Positions 16,419 to 23,564 are shown, numbered from the stretch's first letter. The stretch is DNA of 64,000 nt from Peteryoungia ipomoeae (GCF_004912165.1 NZ_STGV01000001.1:496001-560000), one strand, 5' to 3'. Program-made: numbers and translations. Notes: generated by a model not told the origin, from the sequence alone.

Positions 16419-16958
16419 GTGAACATGATCGCCCTCAACGCCACCTCAACCCTCACCATGTCCAGCCGCGAGATCGCTGAGCTGACTGGCAAGCTCCACA
16501 AGAACGTCCTCGAAGATGTCAGGCGAATGCTCACTGAGCTGAGTTTTCAGCCGAGTGACTTTGCAGGCAGCTACATCGACCCAACAGGCCGCAGGCTTCC
16601 CTGCTTCAATCTTCCCAAGCGCGAGACCCTCATCCTCGTCTCGGGATACTCGGTCGCTCTCCGCTCCCGCATCATCGATCGCTGGATGGAGCTGGAAGAA
16701 CAGGTTGCCTCCCCGGCCATCCCGAACTTCTCCAACCCTGCCGAAGCTGCCCGTGCCTGGGCCGCAGAGTTTGAACAGAAACAGCTCGCCCAGGCCCAGG
16801 TCGCAGAACTCAAGCCGATGGCAGTCATCGGTGCGCGAGCTGCATCCCACGAGCATTCCCTGAACCGCTTCGTCCGTACCCTTCCGGGCATCAACTCCAT
16901 GGCCATCAAGAAAGACCTGATGGCTCACAACTACCTGCGCAAGTTGGCAGGAAGCTAA
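16419..16958 (+). CDS. Rha family phage regulatory protein, copy 2
   Basis: 179 residues. The N-terminal Rha domain is nearly identical in key blocks to copy 1 (SSREIAELTGK, CFNLPKRETLILVSGYS, RIIDRWMELE). The C-terminal half is an antirepressor-type region (AQVAELKPMAVIGARAASHE, then INSMAIKKDLMAHNYL, a winged-helix-like ANT opening) but ends early. The paired copies look like a tandem duplication with divergent tails, as in phages that swap Rha/Ant modules. Confidence 0.87.
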   Translation: MNMIALNATSTLTMSSREIAELTGKLHKNVLEDVRRMLTELSFQPSDFAGSYIDPTGRRLPCFNLPKRETLILVSGYSVALRSRIIDRWMELEEQVASPAIPNFSNPAEAARAWAAEFEQKQLAQAQVAELKPMAVIGARAASHEHSLNRFVRTLPGINSMAIKKDLMAHNYLRKLAGS

Positions 16959-17140
16959 GCCTAGTCGTGAGGGCAGGGCGAGTTTTTCGGCGGAAAAATT
17001 CGAGGCGACAATCGAATAGATGGAGCCGCGAAGGCCCCCCCTTGCCCCCCGTCCCCCAACTTTAACGCCGTGCTTATGCATCCTTTCCTGCCTGAGTGGT
17101 CGGGGATGCTGATGACCTTTCAACCAACCAGGGAAACCAG

Positions 17141-17490
17141 ATGGAAAACACAACAGTGAGACGCGGACTGAGCAAGAACGTGGAGGGACTTACCGAACTG
17201 CTGAGGCGCATAGAGGCGCTTCGTGATGTCCGTGGCGAGATGCCGCTGCAGATGGTCTCGGTCTTCCTCGTCATCGCCATGAAGCCTGGAATACTGCAGC
17301 GAGACCTCCCTGAGATCGTGAACCTGAGCCAATCGTCTGTCTCTCGAAATGTTCACGCCCTCTCCGCTTCGGACGGCCAAGGGAAGCCTGGGCTAGGTCT
17401 GGTCGAGCAACGCATAGGGAGCTCGGTGGAAGAACTCCGGCCTTGCACCCGACAAAGGCAGGGAAGGAACTGGCTAGCAGGCTCGTGTAA
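17141..17490 (+). pseudogene. MarR-like winged-helix regulator with a frameshift
   Basis: From ATG 17141 (MENTTVRRGLSK), the frame encodes a helical N-terminus, QMVSVFLVIAMKPGILQRDL, the recognition-helix block NLSQSSVSRNVHAL and GLGLVEQRIG, a MarR layout. After ELRP (about 17440) the frame drifts into Cys/Trp-rich text, while the frame beginning at TTG 17443 reads LHPTKAGKELASRLV and stops at 17490, the expected wing and C-terminal helix. A one-base loss near 17442 explains this. If not shifted, the product would run to 17554 with a foreign tail. Confidence 0.65.
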
Positions 17491-17594
17491 TGCCGCACCT
17501 GGGGCTCTTCACTGGCAGTTGCGCTGCCTCATTTTGGTTGCTCATCAAGGGTGATTGATGGATGGTGCGTCCTCTTGAATATTATGGGGGATGC

Positions 17595-18200
17595 ATGGAG
17601 AGCCTTTTCGTTTCCTGGGTGGCCGTTGTGGTCGCCTGCCTCGCTGCCGGATTTAGTTGGTACACCGCCGTACAGAGCCGCAGGCAAGCGGACGCCGTCT
17701 TAGGTGATCTTCCGCCGCTCGTTAGCCTCTTTCAGCGAGACGATAGGGACAGAGCGTTTGCGCGGGGTGAACTGGAGGTGATCAATCACAATCGACGACC
17801 TATCTACATCGAGCGCATCAAGTTCGATTTCCCTGACGGGATGCGGGTCTTTAGAGATCATGCCGAGGAGCGGCAGACATTTGAGGCTATAATCGACGCT
17901 GTCATTCATGAACGGCGCGACTTCAACTTCGATCTTGCTATACGCTTACCTGGGCACACCCCAGGGGAGCGGCCTTCGGCGCTCAGCTATGTGTTCAATG
18001 TTTCAACTAATTCGTCCGCTCGGCCTAAGGAGCCATTTGATGTTGCCGTGAGCGTTCTTTACCGAATAGACGGTGAAGACCAGGGGCAGGAAGAGAGCAG
18101 GTCCATGACGTGGCGTCCACTGGCTGACAGCAATCGGACCTCTGATCTCTCACCACCTCTTTCAATCGTTGATGGTCAAGAGGATGAAGGAAGGCGTTAG
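17595..18200 (+). CDS. Membrane-anchored protein, unknown function
   Basis: About 201 residues from ATG 17595 (MESLFVSWVAVV), preceded by GGGGGA; an ATG 33 bases upstream is possible. One N-terminal TM helix (about 4-27), then a soluble domain rich in beta-type alternation (ELEVINHNRRPIYIERIKFDF, about 66-86; YVFNVSTNSSARP). The architecture (single TM plus an Ig-like beta domain) is common for uncharacterised accessory genes. It is between the broken MarR gene and the recombinase; no link to the downstream operon is shown. Confidence 0.6.
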   Translation: MESLFVSWVAVVVACLAAGFSWYTAVQSRRQADAVLGDLPPLVSLFQRDDRDRAFARGELEVINHNRRPIYIERIKFDFPDGMRVFRDHAEERQTFEAIIDAVIHERRDFNFDLAIRLPGHTPGERPSALSYVFNVSTNSSARPKEPFDVAVSVLYRIDGEDQGQEESRSMTWRPLADSNRTSDLSPPLSIVDGQEDEGRR

Positions 18201-18227
18201 ACCCCTATCCATTTGGGTGTGCCTTTA

Positions 18228-18314
18228 CCGAACCGCTGCAGACGTGGTTCGATAAATACGCATTGACAACCCAAAAAGAACCGAACATAACCGAACCACC
18301 CTAATCGAACCGAA
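18228..18314 (+). promoter_or_regulatory. Promoter with repeated CCGAAC motifs before the serine recombinase
   Basis: CCGAAC occurs at 18228-18233, 18281-18286 and 18291-18296, with TCGAACCGAA at 18305-18314 and an inverted GGTTCGA at 18246-18252. TTGACA (18263-18268) and CATAAC (18286-18291) are 17 bases apart, a plausible promoter, and the two direct AACCGAAC copies (10-base period) straddle its -10. They could be autorepressor sites or the recombinase's own res subsites. Confidence 0.5.
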
Positions 18315-18325
18315 GGTGGTTTCAG

Positions 18326-18964
18326 ATGCATGTCCGTGCCTATCTCCGAGCAAGCACCAAGGAGCAAGATGCAACCCGTGCCCGCGTTGACCTACAGAGC
18401 TTTGCTGAGGAGCGTGGTCTCACGATTGTCTCGTGGTACGTCGAGAATGAAAGCGGGGCCTCCCTGGCGCGCCCTGAGCTTTTCAGGCTGCTTTTGGATT
18501 GCCATCCTGGAGACGTGCTTCTTGTCGAGCAGGTGGACCGCCTGAGCCGCCTCAATGCTGAGGGCTGGTCCAAGCTTAAGGCTGAGATCGCGGCAAAGCG
18601 GGTGAGGGTGGTCGCCCTCGATTTGCCGACCTCCTATCAGCTTGCTCAAGCCGGTGATGATTTCAGCAGCCGCATGTTGGATGCCATCAACGGCATGATG
18701 CTGGACATGCTCGCGGCCATTGCCCGTAAGGACTATGAGGACCGACGCAGGAGGCAGGCTCAGGGTATTAAGCAGGCTAAAGCAAAGGGCCTTTACGCTG
18801 GCCGACCGGAGAACGCCGAGCGAAACGCTGCCATCCTCTCTATGCTCCGCTCCGGGCACAGTTGGAACAGCATCGTCAAAGCTACCGGTTGCTCACGTTC
18901 GACCCTCTCAAGAATCGTTAAGCGGCTGGGAGAAGGCTTGGCTCAGAAGGCTGCTGATCCATAA
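18326..18964 (+). CDS. Serine recombinase (resolvase/invertase type)
   Basis: 212 residues. The N-terminal catalytic domain (about 1-140) has the nucleophile Ser in YLRASTKEQDA, GASLARPELFRLL, and VEQVDRLSRLNAEGW (Asp-Arg-Leu-Ser-Arg). The long E helix is IARKDYEDRRRRQAQGI, then KGLYAGRPENAERN leads into a C-terminal helix-turn-helix (SWNSIVKATGCSRSTLSRIVKR). Full length for a small resolvase. It may resolve dimers or invert DNA inside the element. Upstream repeats are listed as its possible control or target sites. Confidence 0.92.
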   Translation: MHVRAYLRASTKEQDATRARVDLQSFAEERGLTIVSWYVENESGASLARPELFRLLLDCHPGDVLLVEQVDRLSRLNAEGWSKLKAEIAAKRVRVVALDLPTSYQLAQAGDDFSSRMLDAINGMMLDMLAAIARKDYEDRRRRQAQGIKQAKAKGLYAGRPENAERNAAILSMLRSGHSWNSIVKATGCSRSTLSRIVKRLGEGLAQKAADP

Positions 18965-19241
18965 ACTTTCTGTTTAAGGCAAGCACATGCTGATTGTGCA
19001 TTGGCGTATCTGGGAGACGGGGAGTATCTATTGTTTTTCCTTGGGAATGTGGCGACCCTATAACCTGTTTCTTACGCCCGCCCCTTGACGTGTTCCTCAA
19101 TTTGAATAGCAATCTAAGATAGTCCACGTCAGGCTGGCTAGCGTTGGTTGAAATCCCGGAGTTGCATGAAAGCATCAGCCGGGAAGCGCAAGTTGTCCAC
19201 GATTGGCGACAGAATGATTGCTTATGGGCAGGGGGGCGGCC
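18965..19241. other. Leader region before the CBASS-like operon
   Basis: About 277 bases without a convincing gene. Noticeably more AT-rich than the phage genes. TTGACG at 19085-19090 could be a -35, but no well-spaced -10 is obvious. A run of Gs (GGGGGGCGG) directly precedes the QueC-like ATG. Confidence 0.3.
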
Positions 19242-19784
19242 ATGGCGAGAGCGACCGTGTTGCTTAGCGGAGGGGTCGACTCGACCTCATGCATTCATTT
19301 CCTCCAAACTCGCGCATTCGAGGTGCGCGCAATATACGTCGATTTCGGCCAACCAGCGGCGGTCATAGAGTGGGCGAAAGTGGTTGCGGTTAGCAGGCTT
19401 TTCGGTATCCCATCAACAAAAGTCACCTGCTCAAGTGATAGCGAATTCGGTGTTGGTGAACTCGGCGGACGAAATGCATTCTTGCTTTTCGCAGCGATGC
19501 TTTTGGGAAAGTGCGAGGATGGCCTGCTCGTGATGGGCATCCATTCTGGTTCGCCCTATTTTGACTGCTCTCCTGAGTTCGTCGATATGGTGGCGCGGTT
19601 GGTGTCAGCTTGCTCTTCCGATAGGCTTCAGGTCCACATGCCATTCCTATCGTGGACGAAAGCCGACGTTTACGCATATTTTCGCAGTACCGGCATCAAT
19701 CCCCAGCTTACCTATAGCTGTGAAGCAGGTACGGATAGCCCCTGCGGTGATTGCCTATCTTGTAGAGATAGAAGGCTTCTTTAA
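19242..19784 (+). CDS. QueC-like ATP-dependent deazaguanine enzyme of type IV CBASS (Cap9-like)
   Basis: About 180 residues from MARATVLLSGG; an in-frame start 24 bases upstream adds MLMGRGAA. The PP-loop SGGVDS (about 9-14) binds and adenylates, and the C-terminal CEAGTDSPCGDCLSC gives the four-cysteine zinc site of QueC. QueC converts 7-carboxy-7-deazaguanine to preQ0 via an amide intermediate. Here the other queuosine genes are absent and a CD-NTase follows, so a defence role is inferred. Type IV CBASS is known to include QueC-like, TGT-like and glycosylase-like genes. The stop overlaps the next start (TAATG). Confidence 0.9.
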   Translation: MARATVLLSGGVDSTSCIHFLQTRAFEVRAIYVDFGQPAAVIEWAKVVAVSRLFGIPSTKVTCSSDSEFGVGELGGRNAFLLFAAMLLGKCEDGLLVMGIHSGSPYFDCSPEFVDMVARLVSACSSDRLQVHMPFLSWTKADVYAYFRSTGINPQLTYSCEAGTDSPCGDCLSCRDRRLL

Positions 19785-20752
19785 TGTTCGCGAAAAGAAG
19801 AGTGATAACTTTCCCGAACGGCACTGCGTTTCGCACCCCGATCTTGCTTCCATCTTTTTCAAGCAAGGGCTTTCCTTCGGTCCAGAAGATATTCAAAGCG
19901 TCTGAGGAGTACATCTCTGAGGAGATCCTGGTAAGCGCTTATGATATTCATCACGGTCTTCTACAGGGGCCGTTTGATTTTGCATCTATGGTCGTACTCG
20001 ACTCGGGTGGTTACGAGGCGTCCAAAGAAACAGACATGTCAGAGACATACGAGAATGATCATGTTCCAGGAGTATGGAGCCGTGATCTCCATCAGGCGGT
20101 CCTAAGTAAGTGGGATTGTCCGTCGCCAACTCTGTTTGTCACTTATGACCACCACAGCGAGCGTCTTCCGGTGCGGGAGCAGATGGAGCGTGCGCGACAA
20201 CTGGAGGTTCCCTCAAGCGGATTAAAGAATTTCCTTATCAAGCCCGAGAGTTCAAGTAGCATAAGGTTGAATATTGGTGCGGTTCTATCGAATATAAAAT
20301 ATCTCGATGGTGTTGCAGTAATCGGAGTTACGGAAAAGGAAGTCGGAAACTCTCTCCTTGATCGAATGCTTAATATCGCAAAGATACGACGGGAGCTGGA
20401 TAGGCTTGGCTACGATATCCCAATACACGTCTTCGGTAGTCTAGATACGTTCAGCACATTCTTGTTTTTTTTGGCTGGAGCTGACGTGTTCGACGGTCTT
20501 ACGTGGTTAAGGTATGCTTTCCTCGACGGCGATACGATGTATCGGCATAACTTTGGAGGCCTGACGCTGCCTATCAAGACCAACTCAGATATAGTTGAAG
20601 GATGTTGCTGGTCGCACAACTATCAGTACATGGTGCAGATGCAGCTCGATATGGCGAAATTTATCAATGACCACGGCTTCCACCATTTAGGGAAGCATGC
20701 AGAACACTTCCGAGCGGCATATGAAACGATGATCTCAGAGTTGGAGGGCTGA
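19784..20752 (+). CDS. TGT-like (tRNA-guanine transglycosylase fold) protein of type IV CBASS (Cap10-like)
   Basis: 322 residues. Visible TGT features: VVLDSGGYEASKE (about 69-81; Asp of DSGG is the general base/substrate Asp of TGT), a central barrel with AVIGVTEKEVG, and ADVFDGLTWLRYAFLDG (about 232-248) matching the FDC/FDG nucleophile-Asp strand. The C-terminal zinc site of bacterial TGT is not evident, resembling DpdA/archaeal-like divergent TGTs. Expected chemistry: handling a deazaguanine base. One base plus the next ATG separate it from the CD-NTase gene. Confidence 0.85.
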   Translation: MFAKRRVITFPNGTAFRTPILLPSFSSKGFPSVQKIFKASEEYISEEILVSAYDIHHGLLQGPFDFASMVVLDSGGYEASKETDMSETYENDHVPGVWSRDLHQAVLSKWDCPSPTLFVTYDHHSERLPVREQMERARQLEVPSSGLKNFLIKPESSSSIRLNIGAVLSNIKYLDGVAVIGVTEKEVGNSLLDRMLNIAKIRRELDRLGYDIPIHVFGSLDTFSTFLFFLAGADVFDGLTWLRYAFLDGDTMYRHNFGGLTLPIKTNSDIVEGCCWSHNYQYMVQMQLDMAKFINDHGFHHLGKHAEHFRAAYETMISELEG

Positions 20753-20753
20753 C

Positions 20754-21695
20754 ATGGGAGGTGGTGGAGGCGGCGGGCCATTCATAAATAGATCTGCGGA
20801 GCAATTTGCAAAGCTGGTTAAGAAGACCGAAGACGAGACCGCCGTGAAGGCTTTTGAAGCCGATCTGGGTGGGATGCTCAATGAGCTGTTGGCGGAGGCT
20901 AACGGCAGAGATGTTGAGTTGGTGAAGGCGCGACTTGACGAAATCAAGGAGTGTCTCAGCTCCGACCTTGAGGTCACCATAGACTCATTGTTCGGCGGGT
21001 CGGTTGCGCGTCACACGTACGTTGATGGCCTGAGCGACATCGATTCACTTCTGGTGCTGAACGGTTCGCCACTAGAGGCAGTATCTCCGGCATCGGCATT
21101 AGCGCGCATCGAGACTGCCGTTCGGCAAGAGGTTGATGATGCTGTATCGGTGTCCAAGGGAAAGTTGGCAGTCACCGTGACTTATTCTGATGGCATGGAA
21201 ATCCAACTGCTTCCAGCGTTTCGCACAGAAAGTGGTCTGAAAGTACCTTCATTCCGCCACGGTGGTTGGTCGTCAATTGCACCAGAAGGGTTCCAGAAGG
21301 CATTGTCAGCTACTAATGCTCACTGCGGGGGCAAGTTGGTTCCCATGATAAAGCTGGCTAAAGCGGTAATGGGCACTCTGCCGGAAGGGCAGCGTTTGAC
21401 CGGCTACCATGTAGAAAGCTTGGCCATTGCGGCGTTTAAGAACTACGGTGGCCCTAAAAATCTTGCTTCTATGCTGCCAGCCTTCTTTGATAAGGCTAAG
21501 GACTTGATCCACTCCCCAATCAAAGATAGCAGCGGCCAATCCGTTCATGTCGATGGCTACCTCGGTGGAGCAGGTAGTCCCGAGCGGTTAGCCACGGGCC
21601 ACGTCTTAGGACGTATTGCGAAGAGAATGCGCAATGCAAGTGCCCACTGCTCTCACCAGCAGTGGCAAGCCCTCCTGGGAATAGACAATGACTAA
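20754..21695 (+). CDS. CD-NTase (CBASS nucleotidyltransferase) with poly-glycine N-terminus
   Basis: 313 residues. Nucleotidyltransferase core: GGSVARHTYVDGLSDID at 81-97 gives the GS motif and Asp95/Asp97. The expected third acidic position is in MEIQLLPAF (148-156), where OAS-type enzymes have Asp but this one has Gln151, with Glu149 two residues earlier. The C-terminal helical half (AIKLAKAVM, YHVESLAIAAF) fits OAS-like CD-NTases. It should make a cyclic oligonucleotide on phage infection. The protein begins Met then seven Gly, Pro, Phe, encoded by varied glycine codons. Its 3' end overlaps the next gene by eight bases. Confidence 0.9.
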   Translation: MGGGGGGGPFINRSAEQFAKLVKKTEDETAVKAFEADLGGMLNELLAEANGRDVELVKARLDEIKECLSSDLEVTIDSLFGGSVARHTYVDGLSDIDSLLVLNGSPLEAVSPASALARIETAVRQEVDDAVSVSKGKLAVTVTYSDGMEIQLLPAFRTESGLKVPSFRHGGWSSIAPEGFQKALSATNAHCGGKLVPMIKLAKAVMGTLPEGQRLTGYHVESLAIAAFKNYGGPKNLASMLPAFFDKAKDLIHSPIKDSSGQSVHVDGYLGGAGSPERLATGHVLGRIAKRMRNASAHCSHQQWQALLGIDND

Positions 21696-22299
21696 TGTTG
21701 ATATCCGAACCGAAGTCTCCCGTATCAGAAGGGTATCCGATCAGCTTTGCAGTTCGCATGCCGCCCTCAGGGACAAGTTTTACCGACGCGCATTCGTAAT
21801 GGACATATTTCTATTGCTGCTCTCGGCATGGGTCACCATAGTGAGTGTTGTTGATGAGCGATACGTTGCCTTTCTCACGCCGTACGGTTTCGACTCCCAG
21901 CTCTGGGCTGGTCTGCTTGGCCTCGCTGTGTTTGTTCTCACGCTTTTTCAGTTCAAGGTGGACTGGAAGGGAACTAGTGAGGCGCACAAAAGGACCTTTT
22001 CTCTGTATGCGGAAGTGAAACGAGAAGCAGGCTACCTCCTAGCCAGCAACAAAGATGGTGAGGAAATTCCGCTGAGAGAGTTTCAGCGGTTAACCAGCCG
22101 TTACGATATGGCAAGCGATGCTGGTGTTGCGGTTCCAGAGAGGGACTTTCTGCGATTGAAGAAAGCCCACAGGTTGAAGATCGCGGTCAGTAAGCGACTC
22201 GATGAATACCCAGGATCTAATATCTGGCTCACTGCGGCCTTAATCATCTTAAGAGACAACTCTAAATGGCGGACGCTAAAGTCTCCGGACGGAAAATAA
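21688..22299 (+). CDS. SLATT-type two-TM effector
   Basis: 203 residues. Two adjacent TM helices (about 31-52, VMDIFLLLLSAWVTIVSVV, and 66-88, LWAGLLGLAVFVLTLFQF) follow a short cytoplasmic helix with RRVSDQLCSSHAALRDKFYRRA, and a long helical tail follows. This is the SLATT pattern, a membrane effector predicted to open pores when it senses the nucleotide made by its CD-NTase. Probable killing arm of the system. It overlaps the CD-NTase gene (8 bases) and the glycosylase-like gene (34 bases). Confidence 0.82.
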   Translation: MTNVDIRTEVSRIRRVSDQLCSSHAALRDKFYRRAFVMDIFLLLLSAWVTIVSVVDERYVAFLTPYGFDSQLWAGLLGLAVFVLTLFQFKVDWKGTSEAHKRTFSLYAEVKREAGYLLASNKDGEEIPLREFQRLTSRYDMASDAGVAVPERDFLRLKKAHRLKIAVSKRLDEYPGSNIWLTAALIILRDNSKWRTLKSPDGK

Positions 22300-22904
22300 C
22301 CGAACATTATCATGAGGCGAAGCGCTGGGTGAACATGTCTGAGTACAGCGCTGAGATCAATTGGCAATCCACGCGCCTGCCGGGCATAGTTACAGAGACA
22401 GACTTCTTGCGTGAGTATGCGTGGGTCGTCCTGAATTCCGGATTTCGGGAGATGATCGTCAGAAAGAAGTTCGACTACATCTCTCTATGCTACTGTGATT
22501 GGGATTCGGCAGAAGAAATAGTCTCTAATGCCTCAGTATGCGTTCGCGCTGCAGCTCATGCGCTTAATCACCGCCAGAAGCTGGAAGCAATTGTCAAAGC
22601 CGCTGCGATTGTTAGTCGTACAGGTTTTTCTTCTTTTTGGAACGTTGTCATGGAAGCCCCACAAGATAGGCTGCAGACGCTGCCTTTCATCGGCCCTGTA
22701 ACGGCTCGGCATTTGGCAAAGAATTTGGGCTTCTCTTGTGTGAAGCCAGATCGACACCTTGTTCGGTTGGCCACAGAGTATGGCTTCGTTGATGTCGATG
22801 CCATGTGCGAGGCTATACAAGTCGAGAGTGGAGATGATCTCAGCGTGTTGGATATTGTCTTGTGGCGCTACGAGGAGCAGCGATCTCTTCACCGTTATCG
22901 GTAG
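22266..22904 (+). CDS. HhH-GPD DNA glycosylase-like protein of type IV CBASS (Cap11/OGG-like)
   Basis: 212 residues. A helix-hairpin-helix LQTLPFIGPVTARHLAKNL (about 139-157) is followed by KPDRHLVRLATEYGF (about 161-175), whose Asp fits the GPD catalytic position. An N-terminal block (VTETDFLREYAWVVLNSGFRE) resembles the family's opening helices. No Lys of the bifunctional OGG type and no iron-sulfur cluster are seen. Likely recognises or removes a modified base or nucleotide in the defence system; its true substrate is unknown. Last gene of the operon, and the element ends about 100 bases later. Confidence 0.82.
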   Translation: MADAKVSGRKITEHYHEAKRWVNMSEYSAEINWQSTRLPGIVTETDFLREYAWVVLNSGFREMIVRKKFDYISLCYCDWDSAEEIVSNASVCVRAAAHALNHRQKLEAIVKAAAIVSRTGFSSFWNVVMEAPQDRLQTLPFIGPVTARHLAKNLGFSCVKPDRHLVRLATEYGFVDVDAMCEAIQVESGDDLSVLDIVLWRYEEQRSLHRYR

Positions 22905-22922
22905 CTATTGCCTGGTTGACCC

Positions 22923-22944
22923 CGCTACAAAACGCCACTACAAA
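22923..22944. promoter_or_regulatory. Candidate integrase arm-type sites, right end
   Basis: CGCTACAAA (22923-22931) and CACTACAAA (22936-22944), the same two 9-mers as at 10624-10644 but in opposite order. They lie 63 bases inside the right att repeat, a typical arm-site position. Inference from repetition and placement. Confidence 0.5.
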
Positions 22945-23006
22945 CGATTGCGATGACGCGACAACAAGTTCAATGATTTCAATGTGTAAGGTGCGAGGGG
23001 CCAGTT

Positions 23007-23023
23007 TCTTCTCGACCGCACCA
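23007..23023. repeat. attR: right 17-bp direct repeat
   Basis: Exact copy of the tRNA-Leu 3' terminal 17 bases including CCA, without the rest of the tRNA. It marks the right junction of the integrated element and is followed immediately by the terminator that once followed the tRNA. Confidence 0.9.
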
Positions 23024-23026
23024 AAG

Positions 23027-23051
23027 AAACCCGGCTTAGGCCGGGTTTTTT
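23027..23051 (+). terminator. Rho-independent terminator, ancestral tRNA-Leu terminator
   Basis: AAACCCGGC (23027-23035), loop TTAG, GCCGGGTTT (23040-23048), then a T-rich run. Four bases after the attR repeat. It also faces the convergent BON gene and may terminate both strands. Confidence 0.88.
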
Positions 23052-23072
23052 GTTTTTAATCAATGATTTCGC

Positions 23073-23564
23073 TCAATCTGCGTCCGACGGGATATGACTG
23101 TCGACGCCAAGCGTGGTGATGTGGTTTTCGACCTCTGCGATGCCACTGACGCCCAGCACCTTCAGCTCCATCATGCGGCGTTCCTCGGGGGTATCGACTG
23201 CGCCGCGGAGAATGGCCTTGTGGCCTTCGACGTGGATGTCGAGTGTGGCCAACATCGCATCCTCAAGGTCTCCCAGGGCCTCGAAGATGTCGGCTTCCCG
23301 CTGGTCTTCCACTTCGCGATGGTCGGTCATCGGCAAGACCGGGGTTTGCGGGTCGGGGGAAAATCCGTCTGCGTCGACGGCCTCGACCCTGAAGCCGCCG
23401 TTGCGCTCGCGGTCGAAATTGGCATCCGTCTCGCCATAGCCGCGATTCTCAACCGGCTTGTCGGTTGCGCCCGCGCCGTCGGCATAGGGCCATCCGTCGG
23501 CTACATTGCGCTGATCGTAGTCGCGGTAGTCGCTCTCGCGCGAAAATTCGGTCTTGCTGGCCAT
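23073..23564 (-). CDS. BON domain protein
   Basis: 163 residues. The first ~85 are charged, Asp/Asn/Tyr-rich and probably disordered. The last ~75 form one BON domain (READIFEALGDLEDAMLATLDIHVEGHKAILRGAVDTPEERRM... to IAEVENHITTLG). No signal peptide is visible, so unlike OsmY it is likely cytoplasmic. BON domains bind membranes or ligands. First core gene after the integrated element, on the opposite strand to its operon. Confidence 0.85.
   Translation of the reverse strand: MASKTEFSRESDYRDYDQRNVADGWPYADGAGATDKPVENRGYGETDANFDRERNGGFRVEAVDADGFSPDPQTPVLPMTDHREVEDQREADIFEALGDLEDAMLATLDIHVEGHKAILRGAVDTPEERRMMELKVLGVSGIAEVENHITTLGVDSHIPSDAD

Larger units (their letters stand above)
10542..23023. 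mobile_element. Integrated element (phage-derived, ~12.5 kb) carrying a type IV CBASS-like operon
   Basis: Bounded by the tRNA-Leu 3' end and its 17-bp copy. A tyrosine integrase lies immediately inside the left end; phage-type genes, a serine recombinase and a five-gene defence operon follow. The hairpin terminator expected just after the tRNA is found only after the right repeat (23027-23051), showing the element separated them. No capsid, terminase or lysis genes are seen apart from one large virion-type protein, so this is a decayed or satellite-like element. The operon is more AT-rich than the phage genes by eye. Confidence 0.88.

Noticed and set aside
19144..19368. Frame starting VEIPELHESIS before the QueC-like gene
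   Set aside because: First 25 codons look gene-like, but it overlaps the QueC-like gene in another frame and has no ribosome site or homology; at most a gene remnant.
19242..20752. DNA 7-deazaguanine modification (dpd-type) system
   Set aside because: QueC-like and TGT-like genes alone could suggest it, but no DpdB or other dpd genes are present, whereas CD-NTase, SLATT and glycosylase genes follow in the same operon.
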